A stretch of DNA of 64,000 nt from Acanthornis magna (GCA_036785705.1 JAWUZG010000029.1:15391501-15455500); one strand, 5' to 3'. Shown: positions 49,875 to 64,000, numbered from the stretch's first letter. Numbers and translations: made by a program. The notes: a model not told the origin generated them from the sequence alone.

Positions 49875-51160
49875 TAAATAATTGTTTGGGTGCATCATTT
49901 AAGTGCATATAAAGAAAAAAAAAGCCTTGCTAAAGGAAAATATCTTTTTGCTAAACCAAATTTCAAGTTTCAATTAACATAACAGTATTACAGTTTCCTC
50001 ACCATATCTGGCCTCAGTTTTTCTGCTTAATTCCATTTAGACCCTTTCGTAGGCAATCCATGGATGCAAAGGAGAAGGTCTATATTGAAAAAAATGCACT
50101 CAAAGTGAATTGTAGTAATATTATCAAAGGCTTTTGCAATTATGTTGAAAACACTTCAGTCACCTTTAAAAGAAAAATCAAAATCAATCTGCAACATTTC
50201 CATCTGCTATTTGTGGGGCAGGAAAAAAGGCATCCTTTCACTAATGCACAGCCTGCAAGGTAAATGCCAGAGAAGAGACTGTCAGCTCTTCTTAGACTGT
50301 CATTTATGTCTGGATGAAGAGACTTCATGTGTCTTGAAGGCTTTTTCAAGACAAGTACATAGCGGCATTTTGGAGAACACAATAAATACACAGCGAAGTA
50401 GTATTAGTGAAAAATTCATGTATTTTTAGCCATATTTTAATGCAAATTAGCAGCTGAAAACATGGGAAAGAGCCAACATAATCTAACACAATTTCATTCC
50501 TTAAACTGACAGTGATCTACTGCTCTCATCTTGGGAACTTCTTTGGGAAAGGTTTTGGAATAATTCACAACTTTAAACCACTGCTCCACTTTAAATAATT
50601 TGTGTTACCGAGGATATAGCCTCATTATCTACTCAATACTTATTTAACAGATTGGAAGAGGTTAGCAGAGTAATGTACTAAAGTTACTGAAGCATTTAAG
50701 CATTCTGAGTAAATATATATTTGCCTCCCTCTTATATTGTCCGCATCATTCAGTCTCAATTACCACACTAATAAACTAGTTATCTTCAGCTCCTACTACA
50801 GATAACATATGGATACTTGACCATTAAAGTACTTAAAAATACTGCCATGTATAGATCTTATCTATCTTATATTAGGAGTATCCAGAGTTCTCTTTAACCA
50901 TATTATAAATTCTTTCTTACAACTGATTGTGGTAAGGTACTTGGTGTTTCACTTAAATGTGAAGCTCCCGTAATTCTTTATTATGACTCCAGGACTGCCT
51001 TTCATTAAGTGTCTACAGTGCATCTAGTACAGAGCAGGGTGTCAGTCATGACTGAAGCTCCTGCATACCATCCAAACATAATTATACTTCAAAGATAAAT
51101 GCATATTGTTTTGCCTGTCTGTGCACCTGCCAGTCAGATAATTTCCTATGCATCCCCTGT
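49875..51160. other. Intergenic sequence without recognisable features
   Basis: AT-rich single-copy DNA. Confidence 0.65.
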
Positions 51161-51185
51161 GTTTCTTTTTTTTTCTTTCTCTTTC

Positions 51186-51240
<55 letters not shown>
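51161..51240 (+). repeat. Microsatellite (CTTT)n
   Basis: About 80 bp of CTTT units, perfect for roughly the last 50 bp. The lysine/glutamate/arginine-rich open frames on the minus strand here are products of the repeat. Confidence 0.97.
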
Positions 51241-51244
51241 GCTA

Positions 51245-54200
51245 GCCTTCCAATTTCTAACAAAGTGTGGCATTAAGAACATCAATTTTATGCAGATTGA
51301 CAACCTGGGCACCTTTTTAAAAACTGAAATAATTAGATGGGCTTTGTGCTAACTTTAGGAAGCCACTTGCTGTGGCTATGCAATCACAGTAGCTCCTTGG
51401 GCTTCAGTGGAGTTTCTGAGCTGTGCAAGACCTGTGGCCAAGCCTAGCCAGATCAGATTAGCCTGCAGCTCACAGAGGCAGGATAGAGCTACTCTATCAC
51501 ATGCCTTGAAGAATGTTCCCATTCACTAGTTGGAGGTTTTCATTACAGCCACCAACCGTCCTACTTTAAATGGAAAAATAGACAGTGTAGGTTTTTGGTG
51601 AAGGAGATTGTGTGTTAGTTGGTGTGGTGCTCTGAAACCACTATTTTTTTTATTGTCATATTGATAAAAATTGCAACAACTGTAGTAGTTTATGTCCTGG
51701 AAAAGACATGGCTTATTCATTCCTGGTTCAGAGTAGTCCCACTCCAGTCTGCCTGCTCTTCTTTCAGGGAAATCAGTCAGCAGACTGCACTAGTATATAA
51801 TAAATTCATACATTCAAGTGCAACAAAAGTGCTCACACAAATATTATGAGAACAAATGATTGCGCCTGATATCTCAGAAGCCATTTTGGAAGTAAGGATG
51901 AAACTGAGAATGAAATTACTTCTGTAGTAGTAAAAAGGGAGTGAAGTCAAAGTATAGATTGCAGAGCTGTACCAAAATCTCTTTATCCATTTTTCCTTCC
52001 ACTCAGATCTCAAAAGCAAACAAGAAGCCTTATTAGAAGGCACACCATATGAAGAGCTCTGTGATGTACGAATCCACATCTGTGACCACCCTTAATGATA
52101 TGCAGCCTCTCAGCAGATCTGATACTGCAGAGGCCTATCATAAAGACCACTTCAGCTTAATCTATAAGCAGCCATGTTCTGGTTTTAACATCTCTAGATT
52201 TTAATCTGTACATTGCAAAACAGCCTGGGTTTATTGCCTGGAGTTAGGGAATGTCTAATCAAAGACACGATTTTAAAATCTTATCTACACTCAATAGCTC
52301 AATGCAATAAACTCTCACATGCCCTGCTACATGGCAGTCGGAGAGGTGCAGCCAGACTGTCGGCATACACAGCAAACTAAAAGAGACCATAATAACCCCG
52401 CATGTGATGACACTTGCAACAACCACCACAATGCACTCTGAATGTGCCATCCACTCCGGTGTCACATGAAAAACTTTTGGAGCGTGTTTCCTCTAGTTTG
52501 GAGACTCGAAGTTGCCCTAGCCAAGGAAAGAGGGTTATAAAAAATAAAAAAAAAACAAACAAAAATTGATCTGATATTAGAGACCACAGAATTGTGAAGA
52601 AGCCTATGGGTAAGCTGATTTTTTTACATATCAGGGGATTCAGTATCATCTTATCATACAATTCTGTTATCTCCTGGAGCCTAGAATATGTAGCACTGTC
52701 TATGTACGTGTATGTACCACTCACTCACCCAAATAAAATCGTAATGTTATGTGTTTAATAAGTCATGTACATAAAAAGCAAACTGCAAATATCTGTTATA
52801 GAAGGACAAGCTTATTATTAAAATACGCTCTGCATAGTCTTCATTCATAAGAAAAAAAGACTGGAAGAGACCACTCAAGTCATATCAGTTGCCCAGATTT
52901 ATCTCCAGGATAAATTCCCTTTTCCTCTCAAGCACAGATCCTTTTCACAATATTAATGAAATGCAGGGTGACTTGGAGATACTTTCTGTGATGTATGGCT
53001 ACATAAAAATCACTTAGCTTTTAGACCCTTTTCAACTTTTAGAAAGTATTAAATATTAAAAAATATATGTATTTTATAAAAGACTTACACTTCTTGACCT
53101 TATCTTAGTGTCTAATTAAAAATTATGAAGAAGTCACATTAGGTAGACCAAAGTCCTACTATAGTGCATGAATTTTTATCTGTAAATGCATTGGTAATAA
53201 AAGGAGCTTAGACTATTGTAAGTTACTCACTACAATGTGGCATGTAATGAATGAAAAATAATTTATTCTCCACAGCATCTAAGGATTTCAAAGCATCATA
53301 CAAATATTGAATTAAACTTCCCAACAAGGTAAATAAATATTGTATCCATGTAAAGAACAAGAACAGAAATCTATGCAGTGTCCAAAATCACCCATATTCC
53401 AACTGTTGAAAAAAAAGGTTCACTGGCTCTGAGATCAAACACAAGTTTTTTAAAGCCAGACGGACAAATCAGCAAGAGCTATGCCTCTTGTCCTATAGAG
53501 CAAGTTGCTCTATCAAGGGAAGTGAACTGAAAGTGCTCCATTAGTACTTTGATTGAGATGGCAGAGAGTACAAGAGAGTATGAAAGATTTAATCATCAGA
53601 AACGCACTCTAAGAGGGAAAGGAAGAAGAACCTAAGTGAAAAGTACTTTAAAAGGAATCAAAGGACCATGATGACTGCAGCTAACAAGCTAATGCCTTTT
53701 GCTACCCATAAAAAAGCACGATAGAGTTATAGGTGAACTAGATGAAACTAGTAGTATAAATGTTCATAACTTACAGAGTGCACAGATTTTTGTTGTGCAT
53801 CATACAAAAGTGATAGAGTGTTATTCTGTAGAAAATTCTGCATTTCATGGAAAGGGCTTGAGTGCAGAGAAGAATTTAATAGAACCACTTGTAACTTTTG
53901 GACACTGAAAGATCTTCTGTATCCCAGCCAAAAACCTTGAAATGTGTTGAAGTCTGTTTGGCTGTACTCTGTGAAAGAGAAAGATGAAGAGCAGGGTATT
54001 TTATTTCCACTTTACAAAGATCTTGAACTGTGGTAAATATTGAGAACCAAGAAGAATGCAATCTCTTTAAGAACTAAAAGGAATGCAATGTAATTATGAG
54101 TGCTGCTGTGATAAGAGCACTGAATCCTGCTGTGTTTCCAACTTCATGAGGAAGTAAGGTCTCATTGTTCTACCCACAGACATGCCTGCAAATGTAGGAG

Positions 54201-57200
54201 AATTTTGATGCAAACAAAAGACTGAAGCACTATTCTGTACTCACCCATCTTACATCAGCAAGTGATTTGGTTGCTTTCCACCTTCTACCTCTAGAAAGAC
54301 CACTCTATATGAGAGTTATAAGATATGTCATTAACATTCTGAAAACTGTAAATACAGCATAACCTGTTTGCTAGGTGCTCTCCATCCACATGGCCACTTC
54401 TCCATCAGCTTGTGGACTCCTTGCTTAGAGGTTGTGCAGCAGCAAAAAGTTAACCCACTGTGAATGTACTATCAGTTCTGGGACATGTCTGAGTCACACT
54501 TCTTTCGAGCCAGCTATCTGCAAAACTGGCAGCTCTGATGATGCTTCAGAAGCACCTACAGCATTTATAGACACACTGAAAGGGGATATTTTGACAACCC
54601 AGATTGAAAAATCTGTTCTTCACAGAACAAGTGCATCTTTTGTTCATTAGTGCTGTGTTCAGCTCAGTTGACCTTGGTTTTATTTCAAACCTTGATTGCT
54701 GTAACATTCACTCTGCTGCTCAGCCAGCAGTCTATAGAATTCCAACAAGTAAATGGTAAGAAGGGAAAAAAGGATAGCATCTTTCTCGCTCACAAATCAA
54801 GGAATGGTTCAGCTGAATATAGACACCTAACTTTGAACTTCTCACTTTAGTCTCCCCTTAACACTGGACAGAGAGCTAGTCAGTATTGCCAGTATCATCT
54901 CAGATAAGATTCATGCTGCTCTAAACTAGAAGTTTGAACAGGATCAGATGAGTCAAGCATCGTTAAAGTTCCTCTTCTTTAACTACAGAAAGGTCCTTGA
55001 GTACCTGGCACAGCTGTAGACAGTGAAACAGGGAATTTAGAACAGAAATTCTGCTGTCATTCCACAGAGTCTGTTTTACCGCCATGTCTACCCACAAACA
55101 CTATGCTGGCTTACTCAAAGTCAAGAATAACCACATTAGAAATAGTGGAATCAAATTGGAAATTGCCTAGTAAGCATGGTCCAGATTTTATATTTGCTAG
55201 TTAACACCAAGCCTGAATTTTTGTAGTTAGACAGAAATGACATTAATAGCAATAATAATTATAATTTAAAAACCCCAAAACTCCACAAAACTAATAAGAC
55301 TTCACAGAATAAATAACAGATAGGAAGAAAAAAATATGATCATTGGTCACATCAAAGAAAATACTGTATTAAGCAGTAAAAATAGTGTGTACTCTATGGT
55401 TTTGCAGCTCATACAAGAAACTAACGGAGAGAGGCAGTTATGCTTTTCCTTGTTTTCTGTCTATTTTTTTCTCTTTCTTTCTATCATAGATATGTAACTT
55501 CTTATTGAATCTAATCTCAACAGCAATATAAGAAGCATCAAAATTAAGGAATTCCCTGTAGTTAATGCACATACTGGCTGGACTAAAGCATTAATATGGT
55601 CATTTTTATATGACTAGGTCCCACCCATAATAGCAGATTTTTCATTGAAATAACACCTTGCAAATCATCTAAATGAAGAAATAAAAAGGCTTGCTCTTTT
55701 TTTTTTAAAGAAAATAATCTTTTCAAGGAGATTCTGTGTTCTCTGCTGCTAGCTTTTGAGAAAAGTTTAATTGTAATCTCAGTTTTGCTTCCAAAATTGA
55801 AACAAAAGAATTTTTGTCTTTTCCTCTTCTTTCAGAAACCCAATTGTTGTTCTATACCAATCTATGTGCCACACTACTCATCTGTCTCCTCAACGGGTCT
55901 TCCGACATTTCCATTTATTTTATCATCAGCTCTCAAAGTAGAACATAAAAGAACTGGAGATACTGAATTCTTGGCTCTGAGGTATTGCTGAACAACAAAT
56001 GCGGCAATTTGATTACCTAACCAGACCCTAAAGTCCACACTTCCGTGCTGTACTGACAATTATAGAACTGAACAACTTATTTTTTTCACCTCCATGGAGG
56101 CAAAATAAACCCTTCCTTCATTTTCTGGTGACAGGCTAGATACACTCAATCACTTTCTTCCTCTCCAGCCTGTGCAAGAAAACTATAATTAAAATATTAC
56201 ATATTCATAGAAGTTCTACTCATGGTATTTCCAAATTCATTTGACAGCTGGGAAAGGTGTTTGGTTGACATTCTTTGTTATACCAAAGCAATATCATAGC
56301 TCCTTACTCACACTGAGCCAATGCTTGCTGTGTAGAGAGAGAATTTGGACCAGTTTGCCTTTCATAGTCTTCTCTGCCTTCCTTTTATTGTCAATGTCCA
56401 AATCCCTCACTGGCTTCATGATGAGCTGGGTTCAGTCTATGGTCCTGTAAAACTTATATTGTCTTGCTTATATCTAACTGACATAGTTTGTGATAATGTT
56501 GGGGAAAACTCTCAGTGATAACTGGCTGTCTAACTCTGTTTTCCGGTCTCTCTGGAAAACACACACGTTTCATACTTGGTCAGTTCCATCACAACATGAA
56601 GCTCAATCACTGAGTAAGAAGCCTGCTCCATGGATCTGTCACTTACCTGCGCTGAGAAAAACTGACACACATCCAGACCCACCAGAAATGTAGTTAACCA
56701 GAAAGTAAGAAGACAAGATGGTGGAAAAATGCTACAAGACCATATGTAGAACAATCATTTCTTGATTGGAATCAAAGACCAGAAGAGATTCCCTGATCTG
56801 TTAATTTCAGACCTTCTGGTTTCAAGACTTCCACCTAAAAATTTCTTAACTTTTTTTCATATTATTTTTCCTTTTGGAAATTGAATCTGAACATTCTAAT
56901 GATCAATAACCTTCTTTGAATTTTCAGCCAAAATATCTTTAGGGTTGCTTATATACATCTGCCCAAGTGCTAACATTGCCCCTTATCTAGAAATTATTCT
57001 TAAGTCCCAAGCAGATTAATACCAAGACAAACTGTTGAACATTTAAATGTGTGGTTGCAATATGGATGGACAAATGGGCTTAAATAAAATGGACTTATTA
57101 CTGTTTGTAATAATACAGGTATAGGTGTCCTTTCAAACACATCAGGAGGAACAGTGGGAGCACTTGGGTTTCTTCCTCTATTTGTTTAACCCTAGAAATA

Positions 57201-60200
57201 TCAAACAGTGATTATGGTTACAATTCAAGAAACATAACAGCTTTGTATACTTATGGAAAAGCAGAACCACACTTGTACAGAAATCCCTTCTTGTCCTGGA
57301 AATGAACACAAAATGGTTTAGCTCCTCATATGCTTAATCTGACCTTCAGCAAAAACTGATACTTTCTAGACCATTTGCTTTTGTGTAAAATATCATGCTT
57401 AGAGAATGATGCTTCAGCTGTATGTTTCACATGAGAACTATGCAATCTTCCAGTTCTGCAAAGTTCTACATATGAGCTTTCTTAAACATCTCAGTCCACT
57501 TTTTCAGGGTATCCAATCAACATTTCTGTCATTACTATTCATTTCAAAGGAAGACTAGTATCAGGTAAGGCATAATGAAAACAGTGGAATCAGACTTCAA
57601 TTTATTAGGAAGCCAAAACTTTGTGTTTTTCAAGTGTCAAAATAAAAAACTGTTCACATAGGATTTAGCTTTCCTGCTCCTGAGTGACTTATTAGTTCAT
57701 GTAGATGCCTCAATGTTAAGAGCAAGGGTGAAATGACTCCTCTGACTCATAGGATCACTGGTGGCATTCACCTTATATACATGTCAGCTAAGGTGTAGAG
57801 ACAACAGAAATGCAATTACAACATGGTAAAGCAGATAGGAATGTAAAATTTTATGAAAACTCTATGGAAGATTTTTGTATTCTGTTCAGTACCTTTTTCT
57901 GCAGTTTGCCTAACTGTACAAGAGCATGAACCTTACAAGTAAAAGCTTCTTGAATAACTCTGAGTACCTATGTTTTCCATGAAAACCAGAAACAAAATTT
58001 TTATTACATATTCTTGACAAAAGTACTTTTGTCCAGTTTTGTCACAGAGGATGGATGAGGGATTACAGCCGCATTCTACAAATGTCACTGGGGAAAATAT
58101 CCGTGAAGTATTTATGCACTAAATGACAAATTTTATTTGATTACAAAATTATAACTTTTTGTGTTGCCAATGCATGCAGACTTTCATATATGTGGAGCAC
58201 AGAATCTACTCATAAGCCTCTTCTTCTCTCTTTCTACTATATTACATATATTTTATTAATACATTAAGGCACCCATATTTATGGTGTTCTCTGTAACTGC
58301 AGGTAGGAAAGGGACAAGGTAACAGGTTGTTCAATTCAGCCTGGATCTCAGCTCTCTCAGGTGGGGTTTGACTCCTTTCATGACGGTGATAGAAATAATC
58401 ACACATTTTTGGTGTGTCTTTAATTTTCAGTTAAAAAAATATTCTGTCCCCTCACTAGAAAAATGGTAATATTGAAAGAGGTTGTGCTCCCACAACCTGT
58501 AAAATTATTCATTTTTCATCACTTTGAACTGTGTAAACTATGGGCAGCAAAATGTATAACACACCTGGTCATAAACCAAGGTACCCTGCTAGGATCAAGC
58601 AGCCTTTGGTGAGGAATTAGGTGTCTGTGTTAGTTTTCTCCTGACAACCATCCCACGACTGCTCAAAATGATGTCCAACAATTCTGTATCCCCAAAAGGA
58701 TACGCCTTTTTCTATAGCTCACCAGAGCACAAAAAAAGTCCAAACCAAACCAAACAAATCCCATACCTGAAACTGTTTTAATAGATGAGATGTTTGTGTG
58801 AATTGACACATGCAGGTAGCCAGGGCGAGCACCAAACCAGAGCTGAAAGGCAAAGAATAGATTTATTTCATTACCTCACTAATAAAGCCAGGCAGCAGAG
58901 ACACATGGGAACAGGGATCTATTAGGCTCAGTTTGTCCTCCTGCTTGCCCCAAATATCAAAGGGCTCCAAGCACGTGCAGTTTATCACAAGGTTGTGCTT
59001 ATATAACCTCTGAGCTTTTGATCTCTCTCTCCCAGCAGGAGGCCCAAGCATGTCTGTGAGAGTGTGTTACACAGGAGCTCTACTTTTTGAAACAGGAAGA
59101 GGATGAACAACACTAGGCATAATAAATGGAGTTTTCCCACCCTGATATTCTTGGCATTCCCACCTGCAAGGTCAGTTGAGCACATTACCTATCCTCTTCA
59201 CTGTTCTTCCATTTTTAACTGTTTCCCCCCAATAATATTCTGTTACTTCAGCTGCTTGGAACTAAAGATTTCACCGGACAGAAACAGAAGTTCAAGCTTT
59301 TGAAAAGGTGGATTGGATTCATCCCAAATGCCTGCATATGCTCTACACATGGAATGCAAAGAATGTTAGCAATTTTCTTTCTGTCCAGTGTGAAAACCAA
59401 TTTCCCCCTAATTTACTAGTCACCAAAGAGTAGTAAATGAAAGGGGAAAAAATTACAAGTAGACAACCTGCATCTTGCAGGCACCATTTCCAGAGCAGAA
59501 CATTTCCAGTGCACATCTGTTGTCGTAGCCTGAAAATTCTCCTCAGACCACATGCTGTATATTAGCAAGACTCTAGCTGTACAAAATTATTGATAAAACT
59601 AAATAACTTCTTACTCTGGTCAGAAGTACATTACAATTACAATTAGCTGCTGCCATAATCTTGAAATATGCTCATATAAAAAATCTTAAAAGTGTTCTGT
59701 TTTACATGACAAAAGTAAAATTGGTCTTAGTGGGTCACTAAAACTTCAAAACTTACAGCTTCTACAATGCACCTAATTCTGTTCTAGCCATCCTTACTTA
59801 CACAAGTGTTTCTTGACATCAATAGGGAAAACATGTTAATAAAATAGGTCTATAACCATCTGTCAGTCAGTTCTTGTGAGATGTTGATTCTTCCTGTTCC
59901 TACTGCAATTTGACTGCTCCCAGGGAATTTTCTCAAATTGTGCAGGTAAAAGAAGACTCAAATGTTACTGTTCTTTATAAAAAACATGCATATCTTTTTT
60001 CTGCATTCTTCCCAGGTATTGAACTCTATTACAATGAGACCATAAATTTTATATGTTCCATTTATGACATCCACATGTCCATGTTTTGAAATGAATATTG
60101 TGAATTGCCCTTTTGTCCACTTCTCCCCTTATTTCTCATCCCAAGCATTAAGTCACATACAGCATATCCTAGTTATTTTTTCTCATTTCAAAAGCAAACT

Positions 60201-60955
60201 TATTAAGACATAAAAATTATGCAGAAAAGCATATAGAATACTGGGTATGGTATTAATGGAACAACATTGAATGACAAATCTGAAATATCTTCTACTTCAT
60301 AGTCCGGAGTAATCAGATAATAACAGATTTTGTCACCCAATCCTATGAGCCACATGAAGTACCTTTTATTATCACTGCTGACTTCAGTTAGTCTATGAAG
60401 ATGGTCCTTACTATGACTAAGAGTATTGGTATATGTTCTCAACAAATAGAGAATGTGGCTCTCCATTAGAGATGGCACATTTTCCTCTTATAAAAAATGA
60501 TTCAAAGTTAATCAATTTCAGTAGTGAAAATTATAATCTAGGTTGTGTTATTAACAAGCTTGCCATGAAAGAAAGGCAATAGAAACAAACTGCTAATGGA
60601 AGTTTCAGATCTTCAAATGTAATTCTCCAATTCCATGTCCCTACTTTAACCCAGCAGCAGTGAGAAGTTGTTCTATCAGGAAAAGCATTGGCGCTAAGTA
60701 AGGATGCATAGAAAGCTGCTTCATTTATGTAGGAAACTCATTGCTACATCAAAGAAGGCATATAACATTGTGGCACTGTAGAATCAAAATGTTTGAGGTG
60801 CTCTCTACCCATCGTAGCAACTTTTCCTCTAAGGCTATTACAGCACCAAAGAACAGATGCACATAATCTGAAAGCAAAAAAAAAAGAGGATCAGAGAAAT
60901 TTCTCCAAGAATGTAGTGAGCATATCAATGAAATACCAGGAGCAGTAAAAAGAAA
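51245..60955. other. Intergenic sequence without recognisable features
   Basis: About 9.7 kb of AT-rich DNA. I find no recognisable CR1, LTR element, RNA gene or credible exon. Open frames are below 120 codons and lack coding character. Very old repeats could be missed by eye. Confidence 0.6.
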
Positions 60956-60967
60956 TACTTAATTTTC

Positions 60968-61215
60968 CACGATTGTCCACCGGGTGGCGTGTAAGTCATG
61001 TAGTGTTATGAGCAGCGCTACTGTAAATTCACAGTGTTTTGTCTTGCGCGAGGTACCAAACCTATCTGATTGGTCTGGGGCCAAATAAACACCTATAATT
61101 ATCCAGAGTAATTCACAAGCAGGATTTATTTTCCGGTAAGAACTACTTTCATTAGTTAAGCTCCCGAAAAGTGTTCTACAATAAGTCAAGCTCCTTACCA
61201 CACTACTGGCCACAA
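60968..61215. other. Isolated CpG-containing patch of unknown nature
   Basis: About nine CpGs in 250 bp (ccacgatt, accggg, ggcgtg, agcgct, tgcgcgag, ttccgg, cccgaa), whereas flanking kilobases have almost none. It also holds ATTGG/CCAAAT-like elements, an AATAAA near 61085 and a CCG|GTAAGA donor-like sequence at about 61133. The minus-strand frame across it begins at GTG, so it is not a credible protein. It could be a regulatory element, a lncRNA exon or an LTR. Confidence 0.4.
60977..60988 (+). promoter_or_regulatory. Candidate CTCF-binding site
   Basis: CCACCGGGTGGC fits the core of the vertebrate CTCF motif (CCASYAGRKGGC) at all but one tolerated position, and is followed by GTG. It also contains a perfect inverted repeat, CCACC-G-GGTGG. 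It sits at the left end of an isolated CpG patch (60968-61200), about 16.4 kb upstream of the CNTNAP2 promoter. Confidence 0.45.
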
Positions 61216-61219
61216 TGGT

Positions 61220-64000
61220 TTGAGCATTAAATTTCCCCTAAGTGTTCTTTCTCTTTGTGATAATTTCCATTCTTGGCAGTATTGCATCCATCAGAGATTT
61301 TGCAGTTGAACAAGTAGACTTGTAAGGACACAGAGGTTTGACAAATACAGATATAGCCAATCAGAACACAGAAAGCAGAGCTTCCTAAGTGCTCTATAGC
61401 TTGGATCATAACTGATCATAATTGGCTAATCACAAATTGGTAAAAGATATCCCTGAATTTACCTTCTCCAATCAAGATGGAAAGAACTAATACCTTCTCA
61501 CAGTTATTACATAGATGTATAATTGTATACACTGTTCTCTGGAGAACTGTAGCCATTAAAAATGACAAAAGAAATACTTAATATTATTTTTTGCTTGCTA
61601 ATACAGTGTTGCAATAGGAAGGAAAGAGAAGAGCAAGAACTGTGCCTCTAGCCTCTAGTTTTCTACATGCTGAGAGAAGTATTTCAAAGGCATTCAAAAA
61701 GTTCATTGCTACCATAGCAATCTTCAAACTTCCCCCCAGCATTGCTGAGAGTTTGTAAGTATATTTTGCAAATTCCCAATGGGTAAGTTAGTGGTTTACT
61801 GGCTTTGGCTCTGAGATGAAGGCAAATGGTTTCACTTACCACACTTGAGCTTCTTCATCAATAAAATTGTTTGGGATTCTTATTACCCTTCCCTGTGAAA
61901 CTGAAGTCAGCACTGAAAAATTCCAATAAATATTATAATTACTCGAGATAGAACAATCCTTTCCATACTGTCAGTTAGCAGCATTTACCTTTTAGAAAGT
62001 TCTCTGTTCTGAATATTTCCACAAGTCCTGTTTCTATGAAACTGAAAACCTAACAGTCCAAGCAGGGTGATGAGGTTAATTCTACAGTTGGGGATAGAGT
62101 AATATCATAATATCTTAACTATTTATCATTTATTATTTTAATATATTTTGGGGTACCTAGTAAACACAAGAAATGTTTTATAGTAGATAATGTTGTATAA
62201 ATTATAGTATTGTAATGATGACAAATTTTAAGGTGTTTTTAATTTTTATTATTGAGTATGCACTTCTGTCCGTGCATGGAAGAACATCATCCTCAGATGC
62301 TGTTGACAAGGTTTTCTCTCATAATCTCTGTACCTAAACTACTTTTTCATTATTTCTTCTGCTTTTATGGTATTGGGTTAGGAGTTTGTTTGTCTCCTTC
62401 CAATTATTTCTGTAAGCTTTCATCTCAGACATGTGCACTCTTATTGTATTCTTTAATGTATATATGTAAGAGTCTCTACCAAAACCATATTTTTATTGGT
62501 ATTAATGTTCACCCAACCAAGGAATTCTATTGTTCTTCATCAATTCTCTACCAAAGAGTTTCAAGCCACTGCTGGTAACAAAAAATTGCAGATATCACAG
62601 GCTGACATTTTTGCAATCAGATTCATGCAAATTTTCTGTTGTTTTGGCTATTTTTTTCCCAGGAAAACCAGTGCTAGTGCTTATGAATGAGTGGTTTTCC
62701 TGAAATTATATGCTCTGGAATAAATAACAGAAAATTACCACTAAAACTGCAGAAGAAGAGAAATCATGGTTTTGCATTAGCATTGTTGCAAAATTTGTTT
62801 ATATAGCCAGAAAGATCATGGCCTCACTCTGATGTATAAATCACTGAGTAACTGATAATTACTTGCCCCCTATAAAAGGGCATTTAAATAAAATTTAAAT
62901 TCTTAGACCCTATTTGAAAAGTGGCTTTTCTTTCTCCATTTCCCTTAGTTCAAATACTATAATGAAACCTAATCTTTGGTTACAAAAATGAGTGAGGGAG
63001 GAGAAAGATCCCCAGCTTTCTACAGTGACTGAACCTCTCGCAGCACACTGGTCTCAGGCGTGAGTCTTCCTTTTGTCTCTTTGAAGTTAGAGGTAAGGCA
63101 ATAAATGTCCTTAAAAAAAAAAAAATGTAATGAGCAGTTCCTCATTTCTTGTTGAGTTTCAATTTCTTCTTCTGCACTTCTGTTGCCTTCAATTTTAGCG
63201 TATGATAAAAACATTCAAAAAATGCATAAACTTCCTGATTTACTTAGTGACAGATTAAATACTATGGCCAGGCTGTTTTATACCATGGACAGCTCCAAGC
63301 TGACTGTTGCCTATTCTCGGCTGTTCTTCTCAACATCATTGGGTTTTTACAGGAGAAAATCGTTCATATCAACTCTTCCTAATGTGAGCTTGTTAAAAAA
63401 TATGCAATCAAAATAAGAAGACTGGTTAGTTTTCAAAAATTACTAGATGTGTTCCTGTTCAATCTGTAAGAGTGAAAATGGCACCTTGAAAACAGGGACC
63501 CTACTCTTTCTATTGTTTCTATCATTTTCAAATTGGCTACATTAGCTGCACCTCAGGAATGATGATAATGGGCTCTTTTGGAAATACAATATACTGAATA
63601 TCAGTCTTGCTGAGAAGACTAATGCTTGTCACTTCATTTCAAAAGAATAAAACAAATATGACACCAATTAATTTTCTTCTTCTCAGGAGACACACAGGTG
63701 CTGCTTTTATAAAAGCAGCAGCAGTCCACAAGCAGAACTCTGATGGCTAACATAGGTTATTTCTACATCTTTTCACTCTCCTCCATTCAGTTCCTCACCA
63801 TCTTCATTCCAATGCCACCCGCCAGGAGCACAGATGTTCAGATGCTGTGGATTCCAAGGAAAATCCTTCTTCATAATAAATAAATTATAGAAATGTGATC
63901 AGTTATGTCTTTTGAGAAATTATATGCATGAAAAATCACTCAGTAGATCAGATTTAAGGAAGCCATGATTTACTTTAACCACAAGGCAGTTATTTCATTC
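61220..64000. other. Intergenic sequence without recognisable features
   Basis: AT-rich DNA with a short poly(A) at about 63112-63124. No repeats or genes are recognised. Confidence 0.65.

Noticed and set aside
49464..49908. Overlapping open frames on both strands (99-141 codons)
   Set aside because: They fall on the CR1 3' UTR, which is non-coding.
51042..51312. Minus-strand Lys/Glu/Arg-rich frames
   Set aside because: They are translation of the (CTTT)n microsatellite.
60959..61213. Minus-strand frame of 84 codons over the CpG patch
   Set aside because: It begins at GTG and has no similarity I recognise. The CpG and CTCF-like content suggests non-coding function instead.
1..64000. CRISPR arrays, operons, phage or bacterial mobile elements
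   Set aside because: The window is vertebrate nuclear DNA. There are no regularly spaced repeats and no prokaryotic gene organisation.

Overview
The window is vertebrate nuclear DNA, almost certainly from a bird. It is AT-rich and CpG-poor, has no long open reading frames outside repeats, and carries several copies of the CR1 retrotransposon. Some of these have the avian-type 3' end (a 'cccttccaactcagca' block followed by 'attctgtg' repeats).

The one gene that can be recognised is CNTNAP2 (contactin-associated protein-like 2, Caspr2), on the minus strand. Its first coding exon is at 44011..43915. The reading starts in a strong Kozak context, encodes 32 residues of signal peptide plus one base, and ends at a perfect GTAAGT donor. 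The peptide aligns without gaps to my recollection of the human CNTNAP2 N-terminus: 'RAGCRAALFLWI' here against 'RAGCGAALLLWI' in human, then a shared CRA and TA. The exon also breaks at the same coding phase (97 nt).

Layout: 1-43914 is the 5'-proximal part of CNTNAP2 intron 1, which is very long in other vertebrates. 43915-44011 is the coding part of exon 1. About 44012-44545 is the inferred 5' UTR, with no upstream ATG. About 44000-45390 is the CpG island and promoter, containing a TATA-like element, a four-run G-quadruplex motif, a 53-bp poly(A) tract and a very CpG-dense core. 45400-64000 is upstream intergenic DNA.

Intron and flank hold CR1 fragments (5.9, 13.4, 21.3, 23.2, 32.5, 33.9-35.4, 47.8 and 49.5 kb), probable LTR-element remnants (19.8 and 26.4-28.5 kb), two possible ancient tRNA-derived SINE remnants (18.0 and 46.0 kb), microsatellites, and a recent 107-bp tandem duplication at 9.7 kb. 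I see no RNA gene, CRISPR array or second protein-coding gene.

No new multi-gene system is present. The points most worth following are the identification and divergence of the CNTNAP2 exon, the structure of its promoter and 5' UTR, a candidate CTCF site in an isolated CpG patch at 61 kb, two other CpG patches in intron 1, and the tandem duplication.
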